Source: Arthonia radiata (Eukaryota > Ascomycota > Arthoniomycetes > Arthoniales > Arthoniaceae). From it: a stretch of 64,000 nucleotides of DNA. The DNA lies in assembly GCA_002989075.1 (NCBI GenBank), contig PSQN01000008.1, forward strand, positions 372,001 through 436,000. The letters are read 5' to 3'. The translations under genes were made by a program, and so were the position numbers. Below, one piece after another: positions 32,864 through 43,821 of the stretch; position 1 is the first letter of the stretch, and the number at the start of each line of letters is the position of its first letter. The notes under the pieces were generated by a model. The model worked only from the letters and a program-made list of their open reading frames with translations, was not told the DNA's origin and made no database searches.

Positions 32864-34312
32864 TCACGCCGCTTCAATCCGTCTCTGCACATCCTCCTCC
32901 ACGAACTCAAAGTCAGGCCGCGCAAACAGCACGATCTCCCCCTGCCGATTTACCTTCATCCTCAGCGCCTTCAGGAGTCTCCGCTCTTCCCGGCCTCGGT
33001 CGCCATCATTCTCGTACAAGCCACGCTCCCCACCTTCACAAACACCGTCGTGAAAGCTCTTGAGCGTCCCGTATATGCTCTGACCCTTGTGACTGCCGTG
33101 GCCCTTGTCAATGAGACTCAGGAAGAACTCGGAATGTGAACGGAAGGCCTGACGGGAAGAGGTGGTTGTCGTCGTCGATTTCGCGTAGGTGGACCCGTTT
33201 GTACGGGGATACTCGATCGCTTTGAAAGTCGGTGGGGCTTCAAGCGTCTTCTGGGTGTCGTCCCCGTCGCTGCGGTGGCGTTTGTGTCTGCGGTGTCTGG
33301 TCGATGTCTCATCCTCCTCTTGGTGTCGGTCATGCCGCTTCTTGCGATGTCGATCCCGCCCACCGTCCGCGCTGTCGGTTTCGATCTTTTCGTAGCGTTC
33401 GTACTTTTCTTTCTTCGAGCGCTTCTTCGGGGAGAGTGGGGACGCTTGTTGTGATTGTGCTGACTTGTCTGCGAGCATTTTTGCAAGGCCGCCGGTGAGA
33501 CCGGAGTGGAGCACGGCTGGTGTAGTGTCGCTGAGTTCTTGAGAGGATTTGCGCGACTCTGAGAGATCGAGCTCTTCGACCAGCGGGCGCTTGCGCTTCT
33601 TTTCCGAGCCGGACTTGGTGGGGGCGCGAGTCTCTGTTTTGTATTTCGGTGCGGGCGTGCGATGCTGTGCGGTGTTGGCCCTTGTTGCTTGTTGATCAAC
33701 CTCCATCGCTAAGCTGAGCTCTGAAGGGTATTTAATGCTCGACGATGTCACAGCGCCGTTGCCGTATGAGATTGCATCTTCAGCCACTTGCACTCTCTTC
33801 CTTGGCGGTGGTGCTTTGATCTGCGGGGCGGGCGACGAGCGTGCTGAGGCTGATGACGACCTTTTCCCATCTTGGACTAGGAAATCGAAGACATTGATGG
33901 GAGCAGCGGGCGGCGGACTGGGCGCAGGTGGAGGGACGTCGAGACGAGCAACTGACCAGTCTGGCGGTGTCTGTGTGTCGGGCGCATCTTCGACGGACGG
34001 TTGGAGATATCCTGGAGTGACCGGCGCTGACGGCGGATTGGACCGTTTCCCTTTCTTTTCGCGATACTGAGAGCCTTCGTACTTTTGCGCTTCTGTGATG
34101 CAGCTCTGCCGATCCATGATTAGTGGGAGGTCCATTGCGGCTTGGATGATCTGGACATGAAGGCTTACCGTATGTGATTTATGCTGTTGGCCGTAGAAGG
34201 TGGTCATGCAATCGATGCAAGTGAGCGGTGCGTTATAGCACCTGCGCAGGTGATTGTCGAGCTTCTTGCGCGTGACCACATCACCACAGCTCTCACACTG
34301 GAATGAGACCAT
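32864..34312 (-). CDS. LYAR-type C2H2 zinc-finger nucleolar protein
   Basis: Exons (minus strand) are 34312-34169 and 34105-32864 (63-bp intron, phase 0); 461 residues. The N-terminal ~60 residues are the LYAR zinc-finger pair: CESCGDVVTRKKLDNHLRRC and CIDCMTTFYGQQHKSHTSC, completed only after splicing. EAQKYEGSQYREKK follows, as in LYAR family members. The remainder is low-complexity, proline- and lysine-rich, with several basic stretches (SEKKRKRPLVEE, SPKKRSKKEKYERYE), then a more ordered C-terminal block (FRSHSEFFLSLIDKG ... LKALRMKVNRQGEIVLFARP). Human LYAR and yeast relatives are nucleolar and linked to pre-rRNA processing and growth. The function in this fungus is inferred by family. 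Confidence 0.88.
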   Translation of the reverse strand: MVSFQCESCGDVVTRKKLDNHLRRCYNAPLTCIDCMTTFYGQQHKSHTVSLHVQIIQAAMDLPLIMDRQSCITEAQKYEGSQYREKKGKRSNPPSAPVTPGYLQPSVEDAPDTQTPPDWSVARLDVPPPAPSPPPAAPINVFDFLVQDGKRSSSASARSSPAPQIKAPPPRKRVQVAEDAISYGNGAVTSSSIKYPSELSLAMEVDQQATRANTAQHRTPAPKYKTETRAPTKSGSEKKRKRPLVEELDLSESRKSSQELSDTTPAVLHSGLTGGLAKMLADKSAQSQQASPLSPKKRSKKEKYERYEKIETDSADGGRDRHRKKRHDRHQEEDETSTRHRRHKRHRSDGDDTQKTLEAPPTFKAIEYPRTNGSTYAKSTTTTTSSRQAFRSHSEFFLSLIDKGHGSHKGQSIYGTLKSFHDGVCEGGERGLYENDGDRGREERRLLKALRMKVNRQGEIVLFARPDFEFVEEDVQRRIEAA

Positions 34313-34809
34313 GTCGCTGGTGTGCGGTGGGAGCTATTCAGGCAAGTACTGAGCACACGCGACTGAGCTCACAAGCTTGAAGTAGAAGACTCAAAAGGGG
34401 GGATTTGCGATTCCTGATGCGAGGAGGGGAGGAGTGCAAGACCTCAAACAGCAACAAACAGGGCGCGAGTCCCGATTGGGCGATATCGTGACGAAAGCAT
34501 GCACAGAAACGGGAGGATGCAGGGAGCAGCCCCTGGTGTGCGGTAGCTGAAGCGCCACGGCTCGTCCAACAGGAACTGTCTCGAACCCCATCCACACCCA
34601 CGGCTGGAACATCTCTCACAGGTCCAACACTTGTTTTGCTGCTAAGAATAATGCCATTCGCTCAGAGTCAGCCTCAGGTCTCATTTGCCACCTTTCCAAT
34701 GCTGCGCACTTTCATCAAGGCCGGTATTTGTCGTTGCTCATGCTCGTAACTCATTCAATGCTCCAGCTGTTGCCATGCTGTCCGAAAGATTGTTGATGAT
34801 CGCGCCCGA
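34313..34809. other. Intergenic region
   Basis: Promoter side of the LYAR-type gene and 3' flank of the C48 protease gene. No separate feature was seen. Confidence 0.5.
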
Positions 34810-35970
34810 TCAATCTCCAACTCGGGGCGGGCTACGTCCCGGGTGACCACTCGGACTGCGGCTTCTGCTCTGACTTCTTCGACCTTCTTTACGAAACTCA
34901 TCCACAAGACCAACCATCATCTTGCGCGCACGCGGCGCATCAATGTCCATACCGCGCATGCTCATGGAGATCTGCTCGTGGGAATCCCTCCGCAGCAGTC
35001 GCTTGAGCAGCTCCTTCATCTCGACACAGACGTAAACTCCGCAATCCATGCCATTGTGCTGTTGTGGGGAGTCCGAAAGGTTGACGAATCTCATCCGCCT
35101 GCCTAGTAACGTTTGAAACTGAAAAAAGCAGTGCTCCGCAGCGGACTGGTTGGATGGATATAAGGAGTCGTAGTGAAAGGCGATATTGTCCAAGACACTG
35201 ACAAGCAGCAAGGACCAGTGCGACCCGCCCTCGGGTAGATTTGGGGCACGGCAGTCATTTACTGGTAAGAAGATGTGTGTCGATTTTGAAAAGTCTGGCA
35301 AAGCATCCTTCAGTGGTAGCGGGTCGGGGGTTTGCATGAGCATGAAGGCCTGATCAGCATTAGCGAGCGGAACCTCAGCAGCTGAGTTTGTAAGCCGTTA
35401 CCATTGACGGCCTCAAAAGATTGATGTGAGCATTCGGAATCGCTTGAAGCTTCTCGTGCTCGAGGTACCTGCAGGAATGAGCAACACGCTTGACTATCGT
35501 CAATTCTGTACGGAGTACTGCATACTCTTCCCAGAACGATATTGCCTGCGATCAGTCAGTCGGTCGGTACACAGACGAGCACAAAGACGCAACGTACTTG
35601 GTCTGACAGCCAGTCAGATTTGATGTTATCATAATCATCCTTGGTCACTGTGCCAAATCAGCTGAACGTGCTAACCGCTATTGGCGCAGGCCGTTTTGAG
35701 GACTTACGTCTGACATCGTAATCTACGATCAAGTTAGCATCGATGAGTTTACATAAACCTCTTTGGCGACTTACAGCTCAGATATGCGTCGTCTGGCGCA
35801 AGCTGAGAGGTGTCATTGTCAGCGTCCTTGCCGTCCTTTGCACCGCGGATTCGGGAGCGCCAGATTGCACGATAACGTCTCAAGGGGCCGGAAGACCAAG
35901 ACGCGTGGGACGGAGCACACTGAACAATGTAGTGCGGAGATGGAGAATGATTGCTAAGGATTTGGGGCAT
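34810..35970 (-). CDS. Ulp1/SENP8-type C48 cysteine protease (deneddylase)
   Basis: Six exons on the minus strand: 35970-35775, 35722-35708 (15 nt), 35647-35598, 35545-35526 (20 nt), 35468-35402 and 35349-34810. The spliced frame gives 295 residues and rebuilds the family N-terminal block AYLSYYDVRLTKDDYDNIK, then SDWLSDQAISFWEEYLEHEK and LLRPSMAFMLM. The catalytic set is visible: His ~160 (GGSHWSLLL), Asp ~177 (FHYDSLY), Gln ~213 and Cys ~219 (QQHNGMDCGVYV). Short length and the DxxYLSYxDVxL opening favour the NEDD8-specific SENP8/DEN1/Nep branch, which matures or removes NEDD8 from cullins. The C-terminal RSQSRSRSPSG tail is low complexity. The first 30 residues are less certain because the start rests on one upstream ATG. 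Confidence 0.87.
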
Positions 35971-36594
35971 ATTGCTGACGCGAATGCTATTGCGGATGCT
36001 GATGGAAAGCTACATACTCTATCACCTAGGAATTTGTCCTTGAAGCGGGAGAAGCTCCTCTGAGAAGACATGAGCTCGCGAGACTATCGTGGGCAGGCGA
36101 CAGTGCAGAGCGACTGCCTTATGGGAGACGTAATCGACGCGTGGTAATACGCCTAGAAATGACGTCTTGGAAGGTGTCACAGGCTGTTCAAGAGTGTATT
36201 GAACCAGAAAAGCGCTGCCAAATGACGACTCCTGTGTTTGAGGTCGTTTGTCAAAACGTGCTTAATCTTGAAAGTCTTAGGGGTGGCGGTTGTATGATGC
36301 TACGACCTCGATAAATGGCACGCAAACGAGGTCGAGGAGCGTGATAGATGTGTCAAGCTGGCCTATCCCGGATTAGTCCAACCGCGGGAGCGAGTGCGAG
36401 TCAGTGCCAGCGAATGAGATGATCAACCCTAAACCTTAACACTACTATTCTTCAACTCATCTCAGGACTCTATCACGTCTGCCTCGATCACTTCATTGCT
36501 TTGACTGAGGAATGTGAGTCGTGGACTCGACAAAAGCATGTCGCGCATCACACAATACTCTTCTTGATCTATCTGTGCATCTTCGTATGCAAGC
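35971..36594. promoter_or_regulatory. Divergent promoter deneddylase/Erv2-like
   Basis: 624 bp between diverging starts, without a convincing gene or repeat. Confidence 0.4.
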
Positions 36595-37251
36595 ATGGCC
36601 TCTCATAATGCTCCGAAGCGCTCCACATTCTTCATTTATTTCATCGTCGCTATAGTCTTCGTCGTCTTCTTCGTTTCTTCGTTTCGCAACCAAGGCTTCG
36701 ATCTCAAACAAGGGGTCACTAAAACCTCGCGAAATCCCTCATCACACAACCATGGGCTCGAACAACAACCGCTGGATAGTACCCTTCTTAAAGGGCACGC
36801 AATCGCGCCGAAGCTGGGCAACGAAACAGCAAAAGCCGAGCTTGGGCGCGCTGCCTGGAAGTTGTTCCACACGACCTTCGCACGCTTTCCAGATAAGCCA
36901 GCGAAAGAGGAGAGTGCGGCTTTGAAGTCGTACATTCATCTTTTTCAACGGCTATACCCCTGTGGGGAATGCGCCTCGCATTTCGGTGTGATCCTCGAGA
37001 AGTACCCACCGCAAGCTTCCTCCAGATCTGCGGCTGCTGCATGGGGCTGCATGGTGCACAATGAGGTGAATAAGAGCTTGAAGAAAGAGCTTTTCGACTG
37101 CTCGAAGATCGGTGATTTCTACGATTGCGGATGCGCGGACAACGAGGAAGGGGAAGGCTCATTGGACAATTCCGAAGAGAGATCTTACGAGCGCAAAAGT
37201 AGTAGCAAGAGCGAAGGAAGCGCTGGCCTGATCCTTGAAGCAGAGGGGTGA
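36595..37251 (+). CDS. ERV2: Erv2-like FAD-linked sulfhydryl oxidase (ER)
   Basis: 218 residues, single exon. An N-terminal signal anchor spans residues ~10-30 (TFFIYFIVAIVFVVFFVSSF), placing the catalytic domain in the ER lumen, as for yeast Erv2. The Erv/ALR domain (~75-182) has GRAAWKLFHTTFARFP, the redox CxxC at C123/C126 (YPCGECASHF), and the FAD-contact helix HNEVNKSLKK. Erv2 makes disulfides with O2 as acceptor and passes them to protein disulfide isomerase. The C-terminal CxC at C178/C180 (YDCGC), with C169 before it, matches the Erv2 shuttle pair rather than mitochondrial Erv1. The last 40 residues are acidic and serine-rich. Confidence 0.92.
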   Translation: MASHNAPKRSTFFIYFIVAIVFVVFFVSSFRNQGFDLKQGVTKTSRNPSSHNHGLEQQPLDSTLLKGHAIAPKLGNETAKAELGRAAWKLFHTTFARFPDKPAKEESAALKSYIHLFQRLYPCGECASHFGVILEKYPPQASSRSAAAAWGCMVHNEVNKSLKKELFDCSKIGDFYDCGCADNEEGEGSLDNSEERSYERKSSSKSEGSAGLILEAEG

Positions 37252-37344
37252 AGGGTATATTCCTCGTATATCACTACAAGCGCATCCATGCTCTACAACG
37301 AGTGGCGGCTGCGCTGGACCCAGCTTTACCACCCGCGCAATCCA

Positions 37345-38979
37345 TCATACCCACCAAGCACACAGGCACTGCCTCGACCGCCGGTTCTGCGTCGCCAAGT
37401 CCGCAAAGTAACTGCCGCCAAACTCGAGCTTCTGGAATGCCGCAACCAAGTCCTCCTCGATTTCATCCTCCCCAGGCCTTTCTGCGATATTTCCCTTGCA
37501 GCACTCCGACACCTCTTCTCTTGTGTCCCAGAACTTTCTCGCATGAGCGACTCGATTTGGATGCCACAGGTACTCTCGCTCCAGCACCTCCATTGCTTCC
37601 TCAAAGAGTGGGTGTCCCGCAGCAATGATCGCAACTTGCAATAGCTTCCTGAACCACCCTTGCAAATTCAACGCGAACGGCCCTGCCAATAAGGCGACCC
37701 AGATGACCGCGTATGGTTGCGCTGCTAGCAAAGCTTCAGCATCGTCCTTCGTCAGTCGGCTCCGCATCTCTAGTATCATTCCGCGAGTAATAGGGCTGGT
37801 CAGCAAACTCCCTTGGAACACAATCAAATGCCAGCTCAGCCTCAAGGCCGCATAAAAAACCTTGTCCGCATCCGTGAAACCCAGCGAACTAGGGTTGCAC
37901 ATGAGCCACTTGTGCTGCGCCATTGCGCTCCACCAGAACGTGTCGCCTGGCGTCAGCACGACCAAAGAAGAATATGTCATGGCCTGACGGAAGTACAACT
38001 CCCATGCTTTTGCTGAGATGAAGCCTGTTGTCGCCAGATTCTCGAAGCCGCCCCCACTGAAGGCAGGGGCCTCCAGTGCGAGTAAAGGCTCGAACGGATA
38101 TCGCTCCGGCTTCACGTAACTCCACGTCACCTCGGGGTTCTGCTTCCGTGACTGCAGCAGTGCGCGCAGACCCGTTGTATGCGAAGTAAATGCCGTATCG
38201 TCGCGCATGCGCTGTGCAACGAGTACCAGCATCACAATGGCCAAGACGGTGCTATTGGCAAGCGCACGCTTTGACGCCAGCTCCGTGTTCGTCAGCTTGT
38301 ACGCTTCGCCGAGCAACCAGTCTCTCATTCCGGCGTTGTCGCTCTCGAAGGGGCTACTGGCTGTGATCAGAGCCAGCAAGGACGTGTATGCCGCAGGGGA
38401 TTCGCGAGCCACCGGGAACCAAGTCTGCTTGCGCGCAGCGATGAGCAGAGCGCCGTAGTCGTCGTCCGGCTTGAACCAGGGGCGACCCTCGACATGGTGG
38501 TGACTCAAATAAGTGTAAAGTAGGGCAAAAGCTTCGGGCGAGGTGTGTAACGGGAGTGAGCTGAAAGGATCATCGTTACGAAAGGGAAGGATCGTGGTAA
38601 GCGGTCGGGGTCGAGAGTCAAACGTGAGGGGCTTGTCTGGCTTGGATGGAGTGTTGTCTTTGGGATGAGTATGATGTGGGTTTGGTGTCTGGTCGTCATC
38701 GTGCACGTCGGGCATGCGTTCAACGTTGATTGCGGGCGTTGTAGAAGGCCGGACTGTAGTGCCAGAGAGAGGTTGTTGGCCAATATCAAGGGTCGCGTTT
38801 GGTCTATGTTGGTTCTTCCGGTTCAGCATTGACCATTTCTTGACTAGGTGCTTGTTCTGTGCCGTTTTACTTTGCGTGACTGGGTTGCCATTCGTAAAAG
38901 GCTCGACGAAGACGAGAGACTGGTGCTGTCTTCGATTCGGTCGTTGTTTGGACGCTCTCGTCGTCCCTTCCGCGGTCAT
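37345..38979 (-). CDS. Fungal transcription-factor-like regulatory protein
   Basis: 544 residues, single exon. The N-terminal ~150 residues are basic and low-complexity (KKWSMLNRKNQHRP, then TPNPHHTHPKDNTPSKPDKP), with no Zn2Cys6 cluster or other DNA-binding domain. The rest is an all-helical region (from about DPFSSLPLHTSPEAFALLYTY to the end) like the middle-homology domain of fungal-specific transcription factors. Many Pezizomycotina proteins have exactly this architecture, a FVFV-type N-terminal motif (here QSLVFVEPF) plus this domain, and their function is unknown. It ends only 93 bp from the convergent Erv2-like gene. Confidence 0.7.
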   Translation of the reverse strand: MTAEGTTRASKQRPNRRQHQSLVFVEPFTNGNPVTQSKTAQNKHLVKKWSMLNRKNQHRPNATLDIGQQPLSGTTVRPSTTPAINVERMPDVHDDDQTPNPHHTHPKDNTPSKPDKPLTFDSRPRPLTTILPFRNDDPFSSLPLHTSPEAFALLYTYLSHHHVEGRPWFKPDDDYGALLIAARKQTWFPVARESPAAYTSLLALITASSPFESDNAGMRDWLLGEAYKLTNTELASKRALANSTVLAIVMLVLVAQRMRDDTAFTSHTTGLRALLQSRKQNPEVTWSYVKPERYPFEPLLALEAPAFSGGGFENLATTGFISAKAWELYFRQAMTYSSLVVLTPGDTFWWSAMAQHKWLMCNPSSLGFTDADKVFYAALRLSWHLIVFQGSLLTSPITRGMILEMRSRLTKDDAEALLAAQPYAVIWVALLAGPFALNLQGWFRKLLQVAIIAAGHPLFEEAMEVLEREYLWHPNRVAHARKFWDTREEVSECCKGNIAERPGEDEIEEDLVAAFQKLEFGGSYFADLATQNRRSRQCLCAWWV

Positions 38980-39821
38980 CCTGATGTCTCAAAATATACT
39001 GGAGGCAGTGTCTCCGCCAATGATTCAATCGTGCCAAAGTCGGAAAAAGCTACTATATACGCCGTCTCTTTGATATGTAGTGCACGGCAACCTACGGTTC
39101 CCTATAGCAGCCAGTACTTACGGGTCCTCTACCCGCGATGTTTCCGCTTCAGAGCCACTCGTATTCAGGAGCGCCTTCTCAAAGCTTGAATTCGTGTTGG
39201 TCTCCAATCAGCGATTCTTCTCTTTCTCGCACCACTAGCACGCAAGACGGAGGACCAGGACAGTGATGGCGATTAGGCTTCCGCGAGGGATGATGTACAA
39301 TAGTAAGCGCAGCCCTATATTAGCGATTTACAGTAGTGCTGACTGGCGAGGGCGATCCATCATCTCGCCGGGTCCGAGCGGCAAATACTGGCGTGGATTC
39401 CACGAGGTCAGTGCTTAAATGCTCGAGCGACGACATCCACTTAATGAGGCAATGGAAACATTCGCCTCGGTGGCTAATAATCGATCAGGTCGAGCATGGC
39501 CGTGGTCGCGGCAAGCGGACCACTTGAGAAAATATCTAAGCATGCAGTACATTATTCGCCACACTATTGACAATACGTATACTCCAAGTCCATCACATAC
39601 CTTTCCGTGCCATTGTTAGAAATGCTAAGTGCGCCGCTCATGAGAGAAAGCTACCGGGTCCCTCGAAATCTACAGCCTGTACAGATATGCGTTGCACCTT
39701 TGCAAAATGGTGAACAACGCGCGGAGAGGGTACTGTCGATGGTACCGCGGAGCCAAGACCATATGTAATGTCCTCGATCAGCTGGAGGATTTTCACCGAC
39801 GACGGGTAGTGAGGCCTCGGC
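38980..39821. other. Intergenic region
   Basis: Upstream of the regulator and downstream of the axis-like gene, both on the minus strand. No feature was recognised. Confidence 0.5.
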
Positions 39822-42800
39822 TCAGTATGCCTGCAAGCCTTTCAGCATCTTGTCGATCGCTCCAATGCCAGCTCCGAGAGTCTTCTGCGACTTCTCACGT
39901 CTGCGCTTGACTTGTTCTGTTGCTCTCTTAGCGACCTCGGCATCCTCAGCAAGCGCCCTTGTCTGATGCTCTATGCCCCGCTTAAATTTGGCCTTCGCGT
40001 GAAGGAGCTGCTTCATGCTGCCGTCTGCTTCTTGAACGTGCTGCTCAGACATGGTGTTGAGCAATTTCGACGCTCCTTCTGCGTAAGAGCGCACAATAGC
40101 TTTGGATGCTGTCTCATGATCCTCAACTTGGGAGAGAAGATGCCGAGAGATCATTGTCAAAGAGGCCAGCAGACCCCGGTGATGCAAGGGTACCGCTGGC
40201 ATTTCAGGCTCAGATACTGCTGCGGCGGCGGCGGCGGGCGGAGACGACTCTTTGTGGGACGAATCGCTCTGATGATCGGATGAACTGGGTGAGCTCTGTG
40301 TGTGCTGAATGTAGCGTTTCTGCAGCTTTTCGGCCTTGGCAGCATCGTCAATGCTGGGGCTATGTTCGACCAGCGCCGGAAGCTTTTGGTCCTTTCCAGG
40401 TTCTTCTATGCGGGAACGCTGGGAGCGACAATTGGGTGGCGGTGCTGCATCAGGAATGAGGTTTTCGACGAGAGTTTCGTCTTCATCCCAACGCGCGGAT
40501 TGCTGCTGACTAGACTGCTTTCGATCGACTGCTGCCTTCTTGTGAGGCTCTGAACTGGTAGCGTTCAATGCTCTAACCTGCTGCACCAGTGGGTTGACCG
40601 TCTGAGTGACTAGCGGAAGCCGGGTTTGGGATGAGAACGGGCTGCCTGATTCGTTGACCCTTCGTGAAAGCTGAGAGCCCGTACCTTTGTTGGGGCTTGG
40701 TAAGCGTTGCTGTTGCTCCTGACCTTGAGAAAGCTCGTCTTCCCTAAAGACGTCGTCTGCAGTGTACTGTTCGTGCGTAGGGGCATCGCTCTGCTTGCCA
40801 GTATCAACCGCGGCCGTGTCCCCTTCTGCTTCAGCGCCACGCTCATCAACAAAGGCAGACGCTCCCGAACTGCTAGAGTTGTCCTCTGGCGAGTCATCTG
40901 GTACGTCGATGGGTAGCCTCTGAGATCCTGCTGGAAGTGACTTGACAGCCTTGTTGGAATCAGCCTGCGGTCGATCTGCCTTATCTTTTCTTGGCGTGCT
41001 GAATATATTCCTTGCAGACATAGGCTGGGTATTGTGACCTTCGAGCTTGCTGTCGACTTGCGGGATCGGTGACGTATCTTCAGTGACCAGAATGTGCTCG
41101 TCGTCAATGCCGCAATCAGATGGTGATTCAGGCTGCCGCTCGATATCGTTGATGCTTTGCGTTGGCTGAACATCTGCCTCCTTTCCCACCGCAAGCGCAG
41201 GATGTCGTGGCGGTACGGGAGGCAAAGCAAACCCATCTTTGTCGGTTCGGACCGGGTTCGCTATGGTCATTGATTGTCGCTTCGTCCGCTGCTGAGAGCC
41301 TGGCTGGTTGAGAGGCCCATCCGCATCGAACGCGACCAGGTGGGGCTTCTTAGTGACAGAAGCTTGCACCGCAGAAGGTAATGATTCTGGTGCAGCACCG
41401 GCGCCAACAGAATCCGCTGCTGGATTTTGGGACTCTCTCGCCTTCTGTGCATTCTTCCGTCCCGTTGCGGCTTTTGCCTTAGAAGTCTGACTCTTTTTCG
41501 GAGCCCCTCTTGATCCCGGCTGCTTGGTTTTTTTGCCACGTTTGGGCGAGTTTGATGGGACATTCCATGTTTCATCAGCTTCGTCCATGGAGAGGAGACT
41601 ATCAATCTTGCGAGCCTTCTTGTGTGACACCGGCTTCAATTTACCATCTTTCCCTGGTGTTGATAGCCCATCGTGAGGACGCTTGGACGTACCCCGAGGA
41701 GTCTCATTTTCGCCGTCCTCTTCGTCCTCATCTAGGTCCATGCTTGCGTCTTGCCCCGTAAGTCTGCCACTGGTAGCGAAACGAGGCTTGACTAATTGGA
41801 AGTCCGGTAGATGTTTCTGTGCACCTAGCATACTGTCAGTCCCTGCATGAAGTTCTGGGCGAAGGAAGATATCGTCGAGAGTGTGACGAACTCGGGAAAC
41901 ACTATAAGTAACGACAAGCGCACGAACCTATAACGGTATTGCCAACAGCCTTTGCGTCACTAACGCTGCGAAATCCAATGTTCATTATGCTCGACTGCAT
42001 AGGTTTCGAATCAACGAAGAAGTGTGGTGGTTTCAGGGTGAACTCCAGTGTTGTAATCTTGGTCTCCATTTGAGCGGGGCTTCCGTGCACATTCGCTTCA
42101 ACCTGACGTATCGAAGAAATGAATTTCAAAGGAATGTCGACCACTCGGGTTGTCGATGCTCCGTTGATCAACGTGCAGAAGGAGCCAGATATGGTGAGGA
42201 ATAGACATCCGTGCTCGAATTTGAAGCCTTTCGATGTCGCATGCAGAGGCCACCAGACATCGGAGCTATTGAAAGGAGGTCAATGAAGAAAAGAACATGT
42301 CCTGCGCGCAATGAGGTACCTGTGTTGTCTGCCTTTGCTGGTGCAAAAGCCGTTGAACTCATGCACCCATTGAGAAGAATCTCGTCGCGGAAACGTTTCA
42401 GGCTGCATCAACGATAGTCAGTGCGGCCACCAACGTCAAGCAAAAGCTTGAGGATCTCGCAAATGGTCTACTTGTGGCTACCGCCGGAGGAGGTGACGAG
42501 GAACTGACTGACTTCGAAGCCCGTGCGCTCGTCGATCCAGAATGTCTCTTCCACTGCCCCAAGAAGGAGCAAGCTCTGCATAAGGCGACCAGCCACGTAT
42601 TTGATGTCCTCATGTGGCTCTTGCTGAATCAGACCGGCGACCGGTGGGAGCTCGTCGTGTAAAGATTCGATGATGGTTTCGGCGACTTTTTTACTTCTCT
42701 TGAGCAACTCGAAAAGCAAAAGACCGATCTACTGCTATCAGCGTGGTTCCCATTGTCTATATCGCAGCGGATGTACCCATCTGCGCATCAAAGCATCGCG

Positions 42801-43044
42801 GCCTTGCTCCACGAATTCCTCCAGCAAGACCCTGAGGTCACCTTCAGATAGAGTGAAATCCTGGATGGTTGTTTTGCGTAGATCTGCCTGATGTTGGTTG
42901 TCAATTGTAGCTGCCTCGGGAAAAACGCGAAGCATGGAGCAGTAAGCGTACGAGGACCGTTGCAACTGCATCAGAGTTTACCACGTCGGTTTGGCCAGTG
43001 AGCTTCTTCACGAGGTCATTGACGCTCGCCGGTAGCGTAGCCAT
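39822..43044 (-). CDS. Candidate meiotic chromosome-axis protein (Red1/Rec10/SYCP2-like)
   Basis: Six exons on the minus strand in my model: 43044-42952, 42887-42777, 42728-42513, 42402-42320, 42265-41928 and 41824-39822; 947 residues in one frame. Residues 1-~140 are helical (LSEGDLRVLLEEFVEQGRDA, WIGLLLFELLKRSKKVAETI), like an ARM-type fold. Residues ~165-275 look like a beta-rich PH/Spt16M-type domain (WWPLHATSKGFKFEHGCLFL ... VVDIPLKFISSIRQVEANV). About 500 disordered Ser/Pro/Lys-rich residues follow, then a C-terminal coiled coil (last ~130 residues, LLASLTMISRHLLSQVEDHE to the end). That order is the known layout of Red1, Rec10 and SYCP2. The intron 42403-42512 with GTCAGT donor and the 42888-42951 intron are the least certain. 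Family assignment is inference from architecture. Confidence 0.45.
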
Positions 43045-43821
43045 GATCAATCGGACTGTTTAGACCATTTGTCGTATGATGGGCACAGAAGCATGGGACG
43101 TGGGAGAAGATGAAGCTCGAAGGGAAGAGGAAAGGAAAAGGAAAGGGCAGAAATGAAGGAGCGGTGAGTCTGATACGTGAGCGCTCTCTACTCCCCCATA
43201 CCATTTCCATTTCTACACCCTGCCTATGGCCCGCACGTCATGCTTTCTAGCAAAGGCACTGGAAGACAATCAGTCAAGTCAGAAAGGAGCCTCCAACAGA
43301 TAGTCGCCGCGTTGGATTCATGCACAAATCAAGCGCACAAGTCCCTAGGTATATGCTCGACGTCCTGGCTCAATCACCAGCCTGCTCCAGATAGACGCAG
43401 CTCACCGAGACAATTATATCATCGGCCTTTGTCAGGCAGGTCTCGCCTTTCTGCATGTCATTCGACTCGGTCTCCCACCCCCAAGGATTATGCGAGGGCA
43501 AATGCTATAGAGTTGCTCACTGATCTAGACAGCTGATCTCATCAGTGTCTTGGAGACATCTCCTGCATGCGAAGGGTGGTGCGGTGCGTGTCGAGACGTG
43601 GAAGATGCCGGGCCACGGAAGATGAAGAGGAGACTGGACCGTGCCAAGCCCCGTCGGATGTTCAATGCTATTGGCCCGTGCACGTTCCATTTGTCATCCG
43701 AGCGGCAGCAACGCGTCCATAAGACGGCATGTTGTCCCTGTGTGCCCTCATGTAAGAGAGGCTTGGGAAACCGACCCAGGTGACATCTCCGATCGGGCTC
43801 TGAACATCCGCGGTCGACGGC
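43045..43821. promoter_or_regulatory. Divergent promoter axis-like gene/GliK-like gene
   Basis: 777 bp between diverging starts. Several short frames without domain resemblance; upstream exons of the GliK-like gene cannot be excluded. Confidence 0.4.
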
